Source of the DNA: Cryobacterium sp. PAMC25264
Lineage (GTDB): Bacteria; Actinomycetota; Actinomycetes; Actinomycetales; Microbacteriaceae
Assembly (NCBI RefSeq): GCF_019443325.1
Contig: NZ_CP080383.1
Location: 1,612,001-1,676,000 of the forward strand
Direction of reading: 5' to 3'
Length of the DNA stretch: 64,000 bases
The position numbers were made by a program, and so were the translations under genes. Below, in pieces: positions 48,162-58,031 of the stretch (position 1 is the first letter of the stretch; each line of letters opens with the position of its first letter). The notes beneath the pieces were generated by a model. That model made no database searches and was not told the origin of the DNA. It saw nothing but the letters and a program-made list of their open reading frames with translations.

Positions 48162-49685
48162 TTAGAAGAAGCCCAGGGCGTCTTCGGAGTAGGACACGAG
48201 CATGTTTTTGGTCTGCTGGTAGTGCCCCAGGGCGAGCTTGTTGTTCTCCCGGCCGATGCCGGAGCTCTTGTATCCGCCGAAAGCGGCTCCAGCCGGGTAG
48301 TTGTGGTAATTGTTGACCCAGACCCGGCCGGCATGCAGGTCGCGGCCGGCCCGGTAGGCGATGTTGCCGTTACGCGACCAGACGCCGGCACCGAGACCGT
48401 AGAGGGTGTCGTTGGCGATGGAGATGGCGTCGTCGTAGTCCTCGAAGCTGGTCACGGCCACGACCGGGCCGAAGATCTCCTCCTGGAAGATGCGCATCTT
48501 GTTCTGGCCCTCGAAGATCGTCGGCTGCACGTAGTAGCCGCCGGCCAGGTCCCCGCCCAGATCGAGCTGTTCCCCACCCAGCAGCAGCTTGGCGCCCTCC
48601 TTCTTGCCGATGTCGATGTAGGAGAGGATCTTCTCGAGCTGGTCGTTGCTGGCCTGCGCACCCACCTGGGTGTCGGTGTCCAGCGGGTTGCCCTGGATCG
48701 CGAGCTTGGTGCGCTCGATGGCGCCGCCGAGGAAGCTGTCGTAGATGGGCTTGTGCAGGAGGGCCCGGCTCGGGCAGGTGCACACCTCGCCCTGGTTGAA
48801 GGCGAACAGCACGAAGCCCTCTTGGGCCTTGTCGTAGTAGCTGTCGTCCTTCTGGGCCACGTCGTCGAAGAAGATGTTCGCGCTCTTGCCACCCAGCTCC
48901 ACGGTGGAGGGGATGATGTTGGCGCTGGCGTACTGCAGGATCAACCGGCCCGTGGTGGTCTCCCCGGTGAACGCGATCTTGCGGATACGGTTCGACGACG
49001 CCAGCGGCTTGCCGGCCTCGATGCCGAAGCCGTTGACGATGTTCAGTACGCCGGGCGGCAGGATGTCGCCGATCAGTTCGATGAGTACCAGGATCGACGC
49101 GGGGGTCTGCTCGGCGGGCTTGAGCACCACCGCGTTGCCGGCGGCGAGGGCCGGGGCCAGCTTCCACACGGCCATCAGGATCGGGAAGTTCCACGGGATG
49201 ATCTGCCCGACCACACCGAGTGGCTCGTGGAACTGATACGAGACGGTGTCGTTGTCGAGTTCGGCGTGGTCGCCGTCCTGCGCGCGGATGGCGGCGGCGA
49301 AGTAGCGGAAGTGGTCCGCGGCCAGCGGCAGGTCGGCGTTCAGCGGCTCCCGGATGGGCTTGCCGTTGTCCCAGCTCTCGGCCACGGCCAGCAACTCGAG
49401 ATTCTTGTCGATGACATCCGCCATCTTGTTGAGCACTGCGGCACGCTGCGTGGCCGTGGTCTTGCCCCAGGCCGGAGCGGCCTTGTGCGCCGCGTCGAGG
49501 GCGAGGTCGATGTCCTCGTGGGTGCTGCGGGCGACTTCGGTGAAGGGCTTGCCGTTGACCGGTGAGATGTCTTCGAAGTACTGGCCCCTCACCGGTGGCA
49601 CCCATTCGCCTCCGATCCAGTTCTCGTAGCGGGACTTGAAGGTGACTTTGGCGCCCGGCGTGCCGGGGGCGGCGTAAACGGTCAT
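48162..49685 (-). CDS. NAD-dependent aldehyde dehydrogenase (ExaC/AldA-like)
   Basis: The 507-residue enzyme oxidises aldehydes to acids with NAD(P). It has the cofactor-binding [32 protein letters not shown], the catalytic glutamate in [11 protein letters not shown], and the nucleophile in [14 protein letters not shown]. High similarity in FAFNQGEVC and the [22 protein letters not shown] end points to the ExaC/acetaldehyde dehydrogenase subgroup, used for short-chain alcohol breakdown. AAGGAG precedes the ATG. The next gene is DUF779, and a GAF-domain regulator of AcoR type is encoded 2 kb away, so it is probably induced by substrate. Exact substrate is not fixed by the sequence. Confidence 0.94.
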   Translation of the reverse strand: MTVYAAPGTPGAKVTFKSRYENWIGGEWVPPVRGQYFEDISPVNGKPFTEVARSTHEDIDLALDAAHKAAPAWGKTTATQRAAVLNKMADVIDKNLELLAVAESWDNGKPIREPLNADLPLAADHFRYFAAAIRAQDGDHAELDNDTVSYQFHEPLGVVGQIIPWNFPILMAVWKLAPALAAGNAVVLKPAEQTPASILVLIELIGDILPPGVLNIVNGFGIEAGKPLASSNRIRKIAFTGETTTGRLILQYASANIIPSTVELGGKSANIFFDDVAQKDDSYYDKAQEGFVLFAFNQGEVCTCPSRALLHKPIYDSFLGGAIERTKLAIQGNPLDTDTQVGAQASNDQLEKILSYIDIGKKEGAKLLLGGEQLDLGGDLAGGYYVQPTIFEGQNKMRIFQEEIFGPVVAVTSFEDYDDAISIANDTLYGLGAGVWSRNGNIAYRAGRDLHAGRVWVNNYHNYPAGAAFGGYKSSGIGRENNKLALGHYQQTKNMLVSYSEDALGFF

Positions 49686-49855
49686 TTCGCTCCTTGTTCG
49701 ACGACTCTGTCGATGGCTGTCCGCGTCTGCGCGGACCGTGCTGTGAGCCTATGGACGTGAGGGTTGCGAAACGTTGCGGACGTCACCCGGCCGGCGCACC
49801 CCCGTCATCCGCAGGGAGGACGACACCCGAGGATGCCCCGTCTAACGTCGGAAGG
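49686..49855. other. divergent intergenic region, aldehyde dehydrogenase and membrane protein
   Basis: A 170-base region with promoters for both sides. The spaced direct repeat ttgcg-aaacg-ttgcg near 49764-49778 may be an operator for the aldehyde dehydrogenase, but no proper dyad is seen. On the plus strand ACGACA (49820-49825) and TAACGT (49843-49848) with 17-base spacing could be a promoter whose transcript begins close to the ATG at 49856. Confidence 0.4.
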
Positions 49856-50530
49856 ATGGACACCCTTGCAGCTTCCCGCACCGTCATAGCGGACAGACCA
49901 GAGCCCGGCTGGTGGTACCGCGAGAGCCTCAGGTCATCGCTACACGCCATCCTGATCGCGGTGATCGGCGGTGCACTGATCGGCTCTCTGACCAGTTTCG
50001 GCCAGGGGTACCTGCCGGAGTGGGTCAATTCCCTGAGCAACTCGGTGGGCGGCTGGACGATGTTCTGCTTCCTGATCGTCTGGCTGGGTCGTGCCCGCCC
50101 CGTCCTCGCCGCGGTTCTGGGCGCGCTCGTGTTCCAGCTGCTGGTCGAGTCCTACAGTGTCGTGAGTGAGTGGCGGGGCTTCGATGACGGGGATCCGTTC
50201 ACGTCGGTATGGACCGTGGCCGGTCTGGTCGCGGGTCCGTTCCTCGGTACCACCGCCGGCCTGGTTCGCCACGCTCCCCCGCTCTGGCGGGCCCTCGCGG
50301 TCACTCCCCTTTGCGCGGTCCTCCTGGGCGAGGGTCTCTGGGCGCTCACTGCCGTAGCCGGCACCACCAGTCCGGTGTACTGGGGGTTGGAGATCGTGCT
50401 GTCGGTGGTCTTCCTGTTGGCGGCGGTCCTCCGCTGCCGGCTCGAGCCGCGGGTGGTCCCCGTGGTGGTGTGCGTGTGGCTGGTGGGCACCCTGGCCTAC
50501 ATCGGCGTGATCGTCGGCATCCTGAGCTGA
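49856..50530 (+). CDS. integral membrane protein, DUF6518-like
   Basis: A 224-residue hydrophobic protein with about six membrane segments (starting LHAILIAVIGGALIGSL and ending VVCVWLVGTLAYIGVIVGIL). The conserved-looking GPFLGTTAGL lies in the middle. It resembles the DUF6518 family of actinobacterial membrane proteins; the match was judged by eye and is not certain. Function unknown. ATG at 49856 is preferred over the upstream open frame to 49694 because the intervening residues look non-protein-like and a promoter ends just before the ATG, so the mRNA may be nearly leaderless. It runs convergently into the regulator gene. Confidence 0.7.
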   Translation: MDTLAASRTVIADRPEPGWWYRESLRSSLHAILIAVIGGALIGSLTSFGQGYLPEWVNSLSNSVGGWTMFCFLIVWLGRARPVLAAVLGALVFQLLVESYSVVSEWRGFDDGDPFTSVWTVAGLVAGPFLGTTAGLVRHAPPLWRALAVTPLCAVLLGEGLWALTAVAGTTSPVYWGLEIVLSVVFLLAAVLRCRLEPRVVPVVVCVWLVGTLAYIGVIVGILS

Positions 50531-50567
50531 CGGCCTGACGCGCAGGCAGTTCTTCGTGCAGGCATGC

Positions 50568-51917
50568 TCACAGCGCGGACGTGGTTCCGATGTCGTGCTC
50601 GATGCGGGCGAGCCGGGCGAGCACCGCGGCTCGCTGGGGTGACCGGGCCGGCAGCAGTTCCCGGCACGCGCGCCAGACCTCGCTGTCCCAGGCCGCCTCG
50701 TCGGTCGCGGCAAAGTCGAGCAGTACCTCAACGGATGCGTCGCTGAGCAGGGTCTCCCTCAGCCGGCGAGTCACCTCCGTGCGGATCTCCACGATGCCAG
50801 GGGCCACCGAGCCCGGGAGCACCGGGCCTCGGTACGCGGCGAGGGCCATCCGGTGCGCGCCACGCCGCAGCAGCGCCAGAAGGCGCCCGGCATCCGTGTC
50901 GATGTCGGTCTCGAGCCGGTACGGGCGTGACCCGATGCGCAGCCGCGGATGGTCGACGGACAGGACCCTGCGCAGCCGCACCATCTCCGCGCGCAGGTTC
51001 TCCACCGCGTGCGGCTGATCCTCGCTCAGAGCCGCTGCGAGACGTTCGGCTGACAGGCCCTGCCGGTGCCAGGCGAGCAGCAGAAGAATCTCGGCATGCC
51101 GGGGGCTGAGCTGAGCGCTGCCGGAGTGGCCGCGCAGGCTGCCGTTCTCGGTGCCGAGCACGCTGAGCAGCATCGCCGGTGCGGTGAAACCGGACGGTCG
51201 CGGGGCGGGCCGTCGAGGGGCACTGAGGCTCTGGATGCGCAGCTCGGCTTCGAGCGCCGCCACCGCAGCCTCCACCAGGGGCAGAGTCTGCGGGGCCACC
51301 GCCTGGTCTCCCCCGGTGATATCGATAACTCCGAGCACGGCCCCGGTGACCGGGTCGTGGATGGGAACGGCCGTGCAGCTGAACTGGTGGGCGAGCTGGC
51401 TGAAATGCTCGGCACGCTGGATCTGGACGCCGTGGTCGAGCTCAAGTGCCGTGCCGGGGGCGCTCGTGCCCACCCGGGCCTCCGACCAATCGGCGCCCAC
51501 CACGAAGCGCATCTCCTCGGCGCTCGTGCGCACTGCGCTGTCGCCGTCGATCCAGAGCAGCCGGCCGGCCTCATCCGCCACGGCGACGATCAACCCGAAC
51601 TCGGTGGCATGACGCACCAGCAGGGCGTTGATCACCGGCAACACGCTGGCCAGAGGGTTGCGGGAGCGCAACAGGGCCAGTTCGTCGCTGCTCAGTGTCG
51701 GATCGGCCTGGGCGGTGAGAGGGTCAAGTCGCAATGAGATGGAGCGTTGCCAGGACTCCCGCACGAGGGCGCGCATTCCTGCCTGCATAACGTTTGCACT
51801 CAGGTCGGTGCGGTGACCGATGGCGGCCTCATGCAGCCGTTCCTGTGCGGTGAACGAGCGCAGAGTCGACGCGCGCACAGTCGAATCGGCAGGCGTGATG
51901 GTCCACGGGCTGCTCAC
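50568..51917 (-). CDS. GAF-domain transcriptional regulator, probable regulator of the aldehyde dehydrogenase
   Basis: A 449-residue protein with an N-terminal helical segment (HEAAIGHRTDLSANVMQAGMRALVRESWQRSI), a GAF domain at about 85-225 (GLIVAVADEAGRLLW, FSCTAVPIHDPVTGAVLGVIDITGGD), and a C-terminal winged-helix-like DNA-binding region (LSPRHAEILLLLAWHRQGLSAERLAAALSE, then VENLRAEMVRLRRVL). The N-terminal layout is that of AcoR-type activators, but the sigma54 AAA+ domain is missing. Regulators of this form are commonly found beside DUF779 and aldehyde dehydrogenase genes in Actinobacteria. GTG at 51917 is chosen because GGAGGT lies just upstream; the frame opens at TTG 51932. Confidence 0.85.
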   Translation of the reverse strand: MSSPWTITPADSTVRASTLRSFTAQERLHEAAIGHRTDLSANVMQAGMRALVRESWQRSISLRLDPLTAQADPTLSSDELALLRSRNPLASVLPVINALLVRHATEFGLIVAVADEAGRLLWIDGDSAVRTSAEEMRFVVGADWSEARVGTSAPGTALELDHGVQIQRAEHFSQLAHQFSCTAVPIHDPVTGAVLGVIDITGGDQAVAPQTLPLVEAAVAALEAELRIQSLSAPRRPAPRPSGFTAPAMLLSVLGTENGSLRGHSGSAQLSPRHAEILLLLAWHRQGLSAERLAAALSEDQPHAVENLRAEMVRLRRVLSVDHPRLRIGSRPYRLETDIDTDAGRLLALLRRGAHRMALAAYRGPVLPGSVAPGIVEIRTEVTRRLRETLLSDASVEVLLDFAATDEAAWDSEVWRACRELLPARSPQRAAVLARLARIEHDIGTTSAL

Positions 51918-52079
51918 AACACCTCCGATCAACGCTGGTCGTAGGCGACCTGCGCCAGCGGCCGGTCGGGTGCTTCATTCTAGGCACAGACTGCGAGAAA
52001 GCGTGGAGCTCGGCACGCGGGCTTGTGCTCGACGATCAGCGGCAGCGCAACGAGATCTGCTGGTCGGTGTTCGACCGGC

Positions 52080-53204
52080 TTAGGACCCGATCTCCTGGTA
52101 CGCGGCGAACAGGAGTGATGCATCGGGCGCTTCGAGAACGGTGGGCTTGCCGATGTCGTCGAGCACGATGAAACGCAGCATGCCGCTGCGGGTCTTCTTA
52201 TCGCGCTGCATGGTGGCCAGCAGCGTGGGCCAGCGGCCAACCGGGTAGCTGATCGGCAACGTGAGCGATTCCAGGATGCGGCGGTGCCGGTCGACGGCCT
52301 CGTCCGAGAGCCGTCCGCTGAGACGGGCGAGTTCGGCGGCGAACATCATTCCCACGGCCACGGCGGCCCCGTGACGCCAGCCGTAGCGTTCGGCGTGCTC
52401 GACGGCGTGGCCGAGCGTGTGCCCGTAGTTGAGGATCTCGCGCAGGCCCGCCTCCTTGAAGTCGGCGCCCACCACGCGAGCCTTCATGGCGATCGCCAGT
52501 TCGAGCACCCGGCGGAACTGCTCGGTGGTGGGGTCGGTCACCAAGGCGACGTCGGCTTCGACGATGTCGAGGATCTCGGGGACCTGGATGAAGCCCGCCT
52601 TCACGATCTCGGCAAACCCTGCCAGGATCTCGTTGCGGGGCAGGTCGGCCAGGATGTCCAGGTCGCAGACCACGGCCGCCGGGGCGTAGAAGGTGCCGAC
52701 AAGGTTCTTGCCTTCGGCGGTGTTGATGCCGTTCTTGCCGCCGACGGCCGCGTCGACCATCCCGAGCACGCTGGTGGGAATCTGCACGAGCTTCACGCCG
52801 CGCAGCCAGGTGGCGGCGACGAACCCGGCCAGGTCGGTCACCGCGCCGCCGCCGAAGCCGATCACGGCATCCGTGCGGGTGAAGTCGGCCTGCCCCATCA
52901 CCTGCCAGCAGAACGCGGCCACCTCCACGCGTTTGGCGGGCTCGGCGTCGGGCACCTCGGCGATGAGGACCTCGTAGCGGTCGAGCAGGCTCTCACGCAG
53001 CGCCACCGCGCGGGCGCCCAGGTGCGAGGTGTGCACGATGAGCACCTTCTTGACAGTGTCACCCAGCTGCTCGGCAACGTCGGCAACGATGCCGCGCCCG
53101 ATGTAGACGGGGTAGCTGTCCACCCCGCTCACGGTGATGGTCGTTGTGGACTCGGTGTCGGTGCCGGATTCAGCGGAGGGGTCTTCGGGATGCAGGTCAG
53201 TCAT
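52080..53204 (-). CDS. aroB: 3-dehydroquinate synthase
   Basis: AroB cyclises DAHP to 3-dehydroquinate. The 374-residue protein has the NAD-binding FGGGAVTDLAGFVAATWLRGV and the metal and substrate segments GGKNGINTAEGKNLVGTFYAP and LNYGHTLGHAVEH. The first 25 residues are E/S/T-rich. Its ATG overlaps aroK by eight bases. It closes the aroE-aroC-aroK-aroB row. Confidence 0.97.
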   Translation of the reverse strand: MTDLHPEDPSAESGTDTESTTTITVSGVDSYPVYIGRGIVADVAEQLGDTVKKVLIVHTSHLGARAVALRESLLDRYEVLIAEVPDAEPAKRVEVAAFCWQVMGQADFTRTDAVIGFGGGAVTDLAGFVAATWLRGVKLVQIPTSVLGMVDAAVGGKNGINTAEGKNLVGTFYAPAAVVCDLDILADLPRNEILAGFAEIVKAGFIQVPEILDIVEADVALVTDPTTEQFRRVLELAIAMKARVVGADFKEAGLREILNYGHTLGHAVEHAERYGWRHGAAVAVGMMFAAELARLSGRLSDEAVDRHRRILESLTLPISYPVGRWPTLLATMQRDKKTRSGMLRFIVLDDIGKPTVLEAPDASLLFAAYQEIGS

Positions 53205-53882
53205 GGTGTCGTCGTACCCATTTCACGATGTCGTCGGCGATGGCATCGACCGGTCTGGTCGACGTGTCGAAGTGGATGCTGGCCAGCGCGTCGTAGAGCG
53301 GGCGTCGCTCATCATAGATGCGTTGCCACGCGTCGGGACCGGCAGCCAGCAGCGGCCGTTTGGCGTTTCTGGTGCGCGAGCGCACGGCCTCGGCGGTGGT
53401 ACTCAGCGATACCACGGTGGTGCCGCGGAGGCGTTCCCGGGTGGCGGGGTCGAGCACGGCTCCCCCGCCGAGCGACACCACGGCCCGCCCGCGCCCGAGG
53501 GCGTCGGCCACCGCGTCGCGCTCGAGGTCCCGGAAGTGCGGCTCGCCGAGCCTGGCGAAGATCTCGGTGATCGGCCCGTGCGCGGCAACGATGGTCTTGT
53601 CGGTGTCGATGAACGGAACCCGGAGTAGGCGGGCGACCCGGCGACCGATCTTGGACTTGCCCGACGCCATGGGCCCGATGAACACGAGCGGGAAGAGGGG
53701 GCGTCCGCATCCCGCTCAGGCTCCTGCACGACAGAGGCGGCGCCGCGCTGGGCACCGTCCTCGGATGAACTGCCGGCCGGCAGCCTGGTCTGGCTCGGCT
53801 GAGGCACCTCTGCCGGCTCTTTCGGAACCCTGGCCGGCCAGCCCTCCGGCGGCCGGGAGGCCTCCGGGCTCAGGAACAGCAC
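53197..53882 (-). CDS. aroK: shikimate kinase, probably frameshifted near its N-terminus
   Basis: AroK phosphorylates shikimate. The kinase part (from GTG at 53685, 162 residues) has the P-loop GPMASGKSKIGRR, the FIDTDK aspartate, and VVSLGGGAVLDPATRERL. That start has no ribosome site and cuts the first strand short. One extra G/C at the run 53697-53701 would join this frame to another that runs back to a GTG at 53882, one base after the aroC stop, adding a 66-residue P/E/S-rich leader ending ADAPLFPLVFIGPM. The short form (53197-53685) is the safe call; the joined form is inferred. A 200-base gap inside this otherwise tight operon favours the joined form. Confidence 0.8.
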
Positions 53883-53883
53883 G

Positions 53884-55092
53884 CTAGACGGTCGCGTCGC
53901 TGGACGCCCCGGTGCGCAGATTGGCCGGGATGCTGGCCAGGTAGGAGTCCAGGTTGCGCTTGGTCTCGGTGAGCGAGTCGCCACCGAACTTCTCCAGCAC
54001 CGAATTGGCGAGCACGAGCGCGACCATGGCTTCGGCGACGACGCCGGCCGCCGGAACGGCACAGACATCGGACCGCTGGTGGTGTGCGGGTGCGGCCTCG
54101 CTGGTCGTGACGTCGACCGTGCGGAGGGCCCGGGGAATGGTCGCGATGGGCTTCATCCCGGCCCGCACACGCAGGACCGTTCCGGTGCTCATGCCGCCCT
54201 CGGTGCCGCCGGCCTTGTCGCTGGCGCGCACGATCTCGTCGTCGACCTGCACGAGCTCATCGTGGGCCGCTGAGCCGCGACGGGTGGTGGTGAGGAAGCC
54301 GTCGCCGACCTCGACGCCCTTGATCGCCTGGATGCCCATCAAGGCGGCGGCGAGCTGGGAGTCCAGCCGGCGGTCCCAGTGCACGAACGAGCCGAGCCCG
54401 GGCGGAAGGTTGTACGCGAGCACCTCGACGATGCCGCCGAGGGTGTCGCCGTCCTTGTGGGCGGCATCCACCTCGGCCACCATCAATGCGCTGGTGGCGG
54501 GGTCGAAGCAGCGCAGCGGGTCGGCGTCGAGGGTGTCGACATCGCTCGGGTGCGGCAGAGGCGAGCCTTCCGGCACGCGCACGGGCCCGATCGACAGGGT
54601 GTGGCTGACCAGCTCGATGCCGAGTCCGGCCAGGAAGGCGCGGGCGACGGCGCCGAGGGCGACCCGGGCGGCGGTCTCGCGGGCGCTGGCGCGCTCCAGG
54701 ACCGGTCGGGCCTCGTCGAAGTCGTATTTCTGCATGCCGACGAGGTCGGCGTGGCCGGGGCGCGGGCGCACCAGGGGTGCTCCGCGGCCGCGGGTGAGCA
54801 GGGCGGGGTCCACGGGCTCTGGGCTCATCACGTCGGCCCACTTGGGCCATTCGGTGTTGCCGATCCGCAGGGCCACGGGGCCGCCGAGGGTGAGTCCGTG
54901 GCGCACGCCGCCGGAAATGTTCAGTTCGTCCTGCTCGAACTTCATGCGCGCCCCCCGGCCGTAGCCGAGTTTGCGGCGCGCAAGGTCGAGGCGGATCTCA
55001 TCTAGTGTGACCGGGATTCCAGCGGGCAAACCCTCGACAATGGCGAGGAGTTCGGGGCCGTGGGACTCTCCGGCGGTGAGCCAACGAAGCAT
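53884..55092 (-). CDS. aroC: chorismate synthase
   Basis: AroC forms chorismate from EPSP using reduced FMN. The 402-residue protein has the three family signatures: [18 protein letters not shown] at the N-terminus, [18 protein letters not shown], and [23 protein letters not shown] near the C-terminus. Length is normal. It follows aroE after a five-base gap. Confidence 0.98.
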   Translation of the reverse strand: MLRWLTAGESHGPELLAIVEGLPAGIPVTLDEIRLDLARRKLGYGRGARMKFEQDELNISGGVRHGLTLGGPVALRIGNTEWPKWADVMSPEPVDPALLTRGRGAPLVRPRPGHADLVGMQKYDFDEARPVLERASARETAARVALGAVARAFLAGLGIELVSHTLSIGPVRVPEGSPLPHPSDVDTLDADPLRCFDPATSALMVAEVDAAHKDGDTLGGIVEVLAYNLPPGLGSFVHWDRRLDSQLAAALMGIQAIKGVEVGDGFLTTTRRGSAAHDELVQVDDEIVRASDKAGGTEGGMSTGTVLRVRAGMKPIATIPRALRTVDVTTSEAAPAHHQRSDVCAVPAAGVVAEAMVALVLANSVLEKFGGDSLTETKRNLDSYLASIPANLRTGASSDATV

Positions 55093-55097
55093 GGGTA

Positions 55098-56045
55098 CTA
55101 TCCTTCCACAGCCGGGCCGGGCGAAGCAGCGGGCAGGGCCGCGCGCATGGCGCTCAGCACGCTGTCTTCGTCGGGAAGCGGCTGAAACGGGTCATTTGCC
55201 ACGAAGATGCGCACCTGGATTAGCGCCTGGTGCAGCAGCATGGTCAGTCCGGAGTACGCCGTGCCGCCGGTCGCCGCCCAGGAGGAGGCCAGGGCGCTCG
55301 GCCAGGGGGCGTAGCCCACGTCGAACAACGGGGTCTCCGCCCGCAGGCGCGTGGGGAATTCGGTGGGCAGCGCCGTTCCGCCGGGCAGGGTGCTGATCAC
55401 GAGGTCGCTTTCCCGGTCGGCCGCGTCGACGGCGTCGAGGCCGGTGACCGTCACGACGAGTCCGAGTTCGCGACCCAGGGTCTCCAGGGTTTCGGCCTTG
55501 CCCGGGGTACGGGCGATTACGTCCACGAATTCGGCGCCGAGTTCGGCTGCGGCGACCAGAGCGGATGCCGCGGTGGCGCCGGCTCCGAGCAGGGTGACCC
55601 GGTTGGCCCGGTCGACTCCGGCCTCGGCCAGGGCGCGCACGAGGCCGGGCACATCCGTGTTGTACCCGGACAGGGTGCGGCCCTGCCCGGGCGTGTCACT
55701 GAGACGAACGGTGTTGACCGCTCCGGTCACGGCGGCGACCCGGTCGAGATCGGTGAGGCGGTGCTGGATCACGTGCTTGAGCGGCATCGTGAGGGACAGA
55801 CCCAGCCAGTCCGGGCCGAGCCCGTCCAGGAACGTGTTGAGCTCGCGCGCACCGACCTGGCCGGCACCAACCTCGATCGCGGTGTATTCCCAGTCCAGCC
55901 CGAGCGCCCGGTAGGCCGCCTGGTGCAGGGCCGGCGAGAGCGAATGCCCGATCGGCGAGCCGAGCACGGCCAGCCGGCGCCGGCCGCTCGGTGTCGTCGT
56001 GTCAGGGTCGGTTCCGCTGAGATCAGCCATATTCGGGGTGCTCAT
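55098..56045 (-). CDS. aroE: shikimate dehydrogenase
   Basis: AroE reduces 3-dehydroshikimate with NADPH. The protein has the substrate-binding [19 protein letters not shown] (about 30-48), LTMPLKHVI with the catalytic lysine, NTDVPG, and the dinucleotide loop [12 protein letters not shown]. Two starts are possible: ATG at 56045 (315 residues) or ATG at 56030 (310 residues). Either way it overlaps the mltG end, so the two are translationally coupled. Confidence 0.96.
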   Translation of the reverse strand: MSTPNMADLSGTDPDTTTPSGRRRLAVLGSPIGHSLSPALHQAAYRALGLDWEYTAIEVGAGQVGARELNTFLDGLGPDWLGLSLTMPLKHVIQHRLTDLDRVAAVTGAVNTVRLSDTPGQGRTLSGYNTDVPGLVRALAEAGVDRANRVTLLGAGATAASALVAAAELGAEFVDVIARTPGKAETLETLGRELGLVVTVTGLDAVDAADRESDLVISTLPGGTALPTEFPTRLRAETPLFDVGYAPWPSALASSWAATGGTAYSGLTMLLHQALIQVRIFVANDPFQPLPDEDSVLSAMRAALPAASPGPAVEG

Positions 56046-57549
56046 CCATCCAGGCCAGCCACTTGGCGACGCCCGCGTCGTGCTCTTCCACCGTGGTCGA
56101 GAAGATGGTCTCGCCGGTGTCCAGGTTCCAGGTCACGAAGAATAGCCAGGTTCCGTCCGCGGGGCGTAGGGCCGCGTCGATGGCGAGGTCGCCCGGATTG
56201 CTGATCGGCCCGACCGGCAGTCCCGGGTGCACGTAGGTGTTGTACGCGTTGTTGGCGTCGCCGCGTTCGGCATCCGTCGTGGTGACCAGATGGGTGTTGC
56301 CGGTGCCGTAGGCCACGGTGGCGTCGGACTGCAACAGCCCGCTCTCCCACTGGGCAGGGTCGAGCCGGTTGTAGAACACCCGGGACACCTTGTAATAGTC
56401 GTCCTTCAGTCCAGCCTCACGCTGGATCAGCGATGCCATCACAATGGTCTTCCACCGGTCGCCCGGCGCGACACCCGCCGCATCGAGGGCCTGGAACTGG
56501 CGGTCAACCAGAGTCTTGATCGCATCGTGCGCAGTGGTTCCCGGCTGGAACGTGTAGGTCGCGGGAAACAGGAACCCCTCCAGGCTGGTGGCCTCGGCGG
56601 GGAGACCGAACCCGGACAGGTCGGCTGCGGCCGCCTGCAGATCGGCCAGGGGGATGTCGGTGCCCTCGGAGATCGAGGTGAGCACATCCACCGCCGCGGT
56701 GCCTTCGGGGATCGCCACGGTGAGCTCCTGCCGGGTAGCCGGGTCCTGCAGAGCCGTAAGTGCGGCCTGGGAGCTCATCTGGGAGGCCAGCAGGTAGGCG
56801 CCGGGCTGGAACACCGGGTCGGTCGCTTGGGCGAGGAGGAGGCTGTAGAACGCGTCGTAGCTCTTGACGACGTCCTGGTCCACCAGGGTGTTGGCGATAT
56901 CGGAGCCGGTCTCGCCGTCGTGGATCATGACGAGCACCTCACCGGAGCCCGAACCCTCGTAGTCTTCGGGGCCCTGAGTCGCCGCGATCAGCTGGCTGAT
57001 AGGCCCCTGCAGGGCGAAGGCCGCAGCGCCCATCAGCGCGAGGAGCACGACGAGGACGATCAGGCAGCCCCAGGCTCCCTTACGTCTGGGCTTCTTCTCG
57101 GCGGGCAGGCCGGAGAGCTGGGCCCGGCGATTCGCACGGCTCTCGCGGCCGGTTCGCCCGGCGGCCGAGTCTGCGGGACGAGCCGTGCTCGGCCCCGCCG
57201 CGGCAGTGCCGGATGCAGAGGCGTCGGATACGTCGGCAGCGCTGGCCGGGACGCCGAAGCCGAGACCGGCGAACGGGTTGTTCTCTGCCGCCCACGCGGC
57301 GGACGAGGTGTCGGCGGGCGCTGTGTCGGCAGGCGCTGTATCGGCGGGCAGCGGCGCTTGGACCGGCGCCTGCGCGCCGGCAGCTGGAACAGCACCCGTG
57401 CCGTCGAACGGGCCGGACTGGGCGTCGTGGACTGCCTGCGCGTCCCGGGCCGCCTGCGCCTCACGCAGTGCGCGCCTGCTGGTCGGCGGGCGGTCGCCCT
57501 GGGCGCCCGACAAATTGCTGTCGGGTGATTCCGGCGGACTAACTGCCAC
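56023..57549 (-). CDS. mltG: endolytic murein transglycosylase MltG
   Basis: MltG cleaves nascent peptidoglycan strands at the membrane. The 508-residue protein has a long A/P/Q-rich cytoplasmic region (1-165), one membrane segment (GCLIVLVVLLALMGAAAF, about 165-185), then the extracytoplasmic YceG domain with LEGFLFPATYTFQPG, the catalytic glutamate in MASLIQREAGL, YNRLDP, and the PGLPVGPISNPG loop near the end. The start is GTG at 57549, two bases after ruvX. The cytoplasmic extension is longer than in E. coli but usual in Actinobacteria. Confidence 0.95.
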   Translation of the reverse strand: MAVSPPESPDSNLSGAQGDRPPTSRRALREAQAARDAQAVHDAQSGPFDGTGAVPAAGAQAPVQAPLPADTAPADTAPADTSSAAWAAENNPFAGLGFGVPASAADVSDASASGTAAAGPSTARPADSAAGRTGRESRANRRAQLSGLPAEKKPRRKGAWGCLIVLVVLLALMGAAAFALQGPISQLIAATQGPEDYEGSGSGEVLVMIHDGETGSDIANTLVDQDVVKSYDAFYSLLLAQATDPVFQPGAYLLASQMSSQAALTALQDPATRQELTVAIPEGTAAVDVLTSISEGTDIPLADLQAAAADLSGFGLPAEATSLEGFLFPATYTFQPGTTAHDAIKTLVDRQFQALDAAGVAPGDRWKTIVMASLIQREAGLKDDYYKVSRVFYNRLDPAQWESGLLQSDATVAYGTGNTHLVTTTDAERGDANNAYNTYVHPGLPVGPISNPGDLAIDAALRPADGTWLFFVTWNLDTGETIFSTTVEEHDAGVAKWLAWMDEHPEYG

Positions 57550-57551
57550 GA

Positions 57552-58028
57552 TTACGGCCTTCCGGTGGTGTCGACAGGCGCGCCGGCTGGTTTGCCCGAG
57601 GCCCGTTCCGTATCAAGAGCGTGCTGCAAGATGATAGTCGCGGCGACCTGATCGACCACTGGACGCTGGGTGCGGGTGCTGCGGCCGCTCGTGCGGAGCG
57701 CGGCCTGGGCGGACACCGTGGACAGCCGCTCGTCGACCAGGCGCACGGGAACCGTCAACTCACCGGCCAGCGCAGCGGCGAAGGCCACGGCGTCCTCGGT
57801 GGAGGCGGTGTGACGCCCGGACAGCGCCAGCGGCAGCCCCACGATGACTTCGACGGCATCCAGCTCGGCCACAATCGCGGTGAGGCGAGCGAGATCGCCC
57901 GGTGCCGCTGCGCCACGTTGCCGCGGCACGGTCTCGACGGGGGTGGCGAGCATGCCGTGGAAGTCGCTGCGGGCAACGCCGATCCGCACGGTTCCGACAT
58001 CGACTCCCACCCGCACACCCGTTCGCAT
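57552..58028 (-). CDS. ruvX: RuvX/YqgF Holliday-junction resolvase-like protein
   Basis: A 158-residue RNase H-fold protein of the YqgF family, proposed to resolve Holliday junctions or process 16S rRNA ends. It shows GVDVGTVRIGVARSD (first catalytic aspartate), VGLPLALSGRHT, and LVDERLSTVSAQ followed by VDQVAATIILQHALD with the last acidic residue. ATG at 58028 lies three bases after the alaS stop. The alaS-ruvX-mltG-aroE order is a standard actinobacterial arrangement. Confidence 0.95.
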   Translation of the reverse strand: MRTGVRVGVDVGTVRIGVARSDFHGMLATPVETVPRQRGAAAPGDLARLTAIVAELDAVEVIVGLPLALSGRHTASTEDAVAFAAALAGELTVPVRLVDERLSTVSAQAALRTSGRSTRTQRPVVDQVAATIILQHALDTERASGKPAGAPVDTTGRP

Positions 58029-58031
58029 GGC

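Noticed and set aside
49764..49778. ttgcg direct repeat as a defined operator for the GAF regulator
   Set aside because: It is short, not a dyad, and no second copy was found near the DUF779 or regulator genes. It is kept only as a remark in the intergenic entry.
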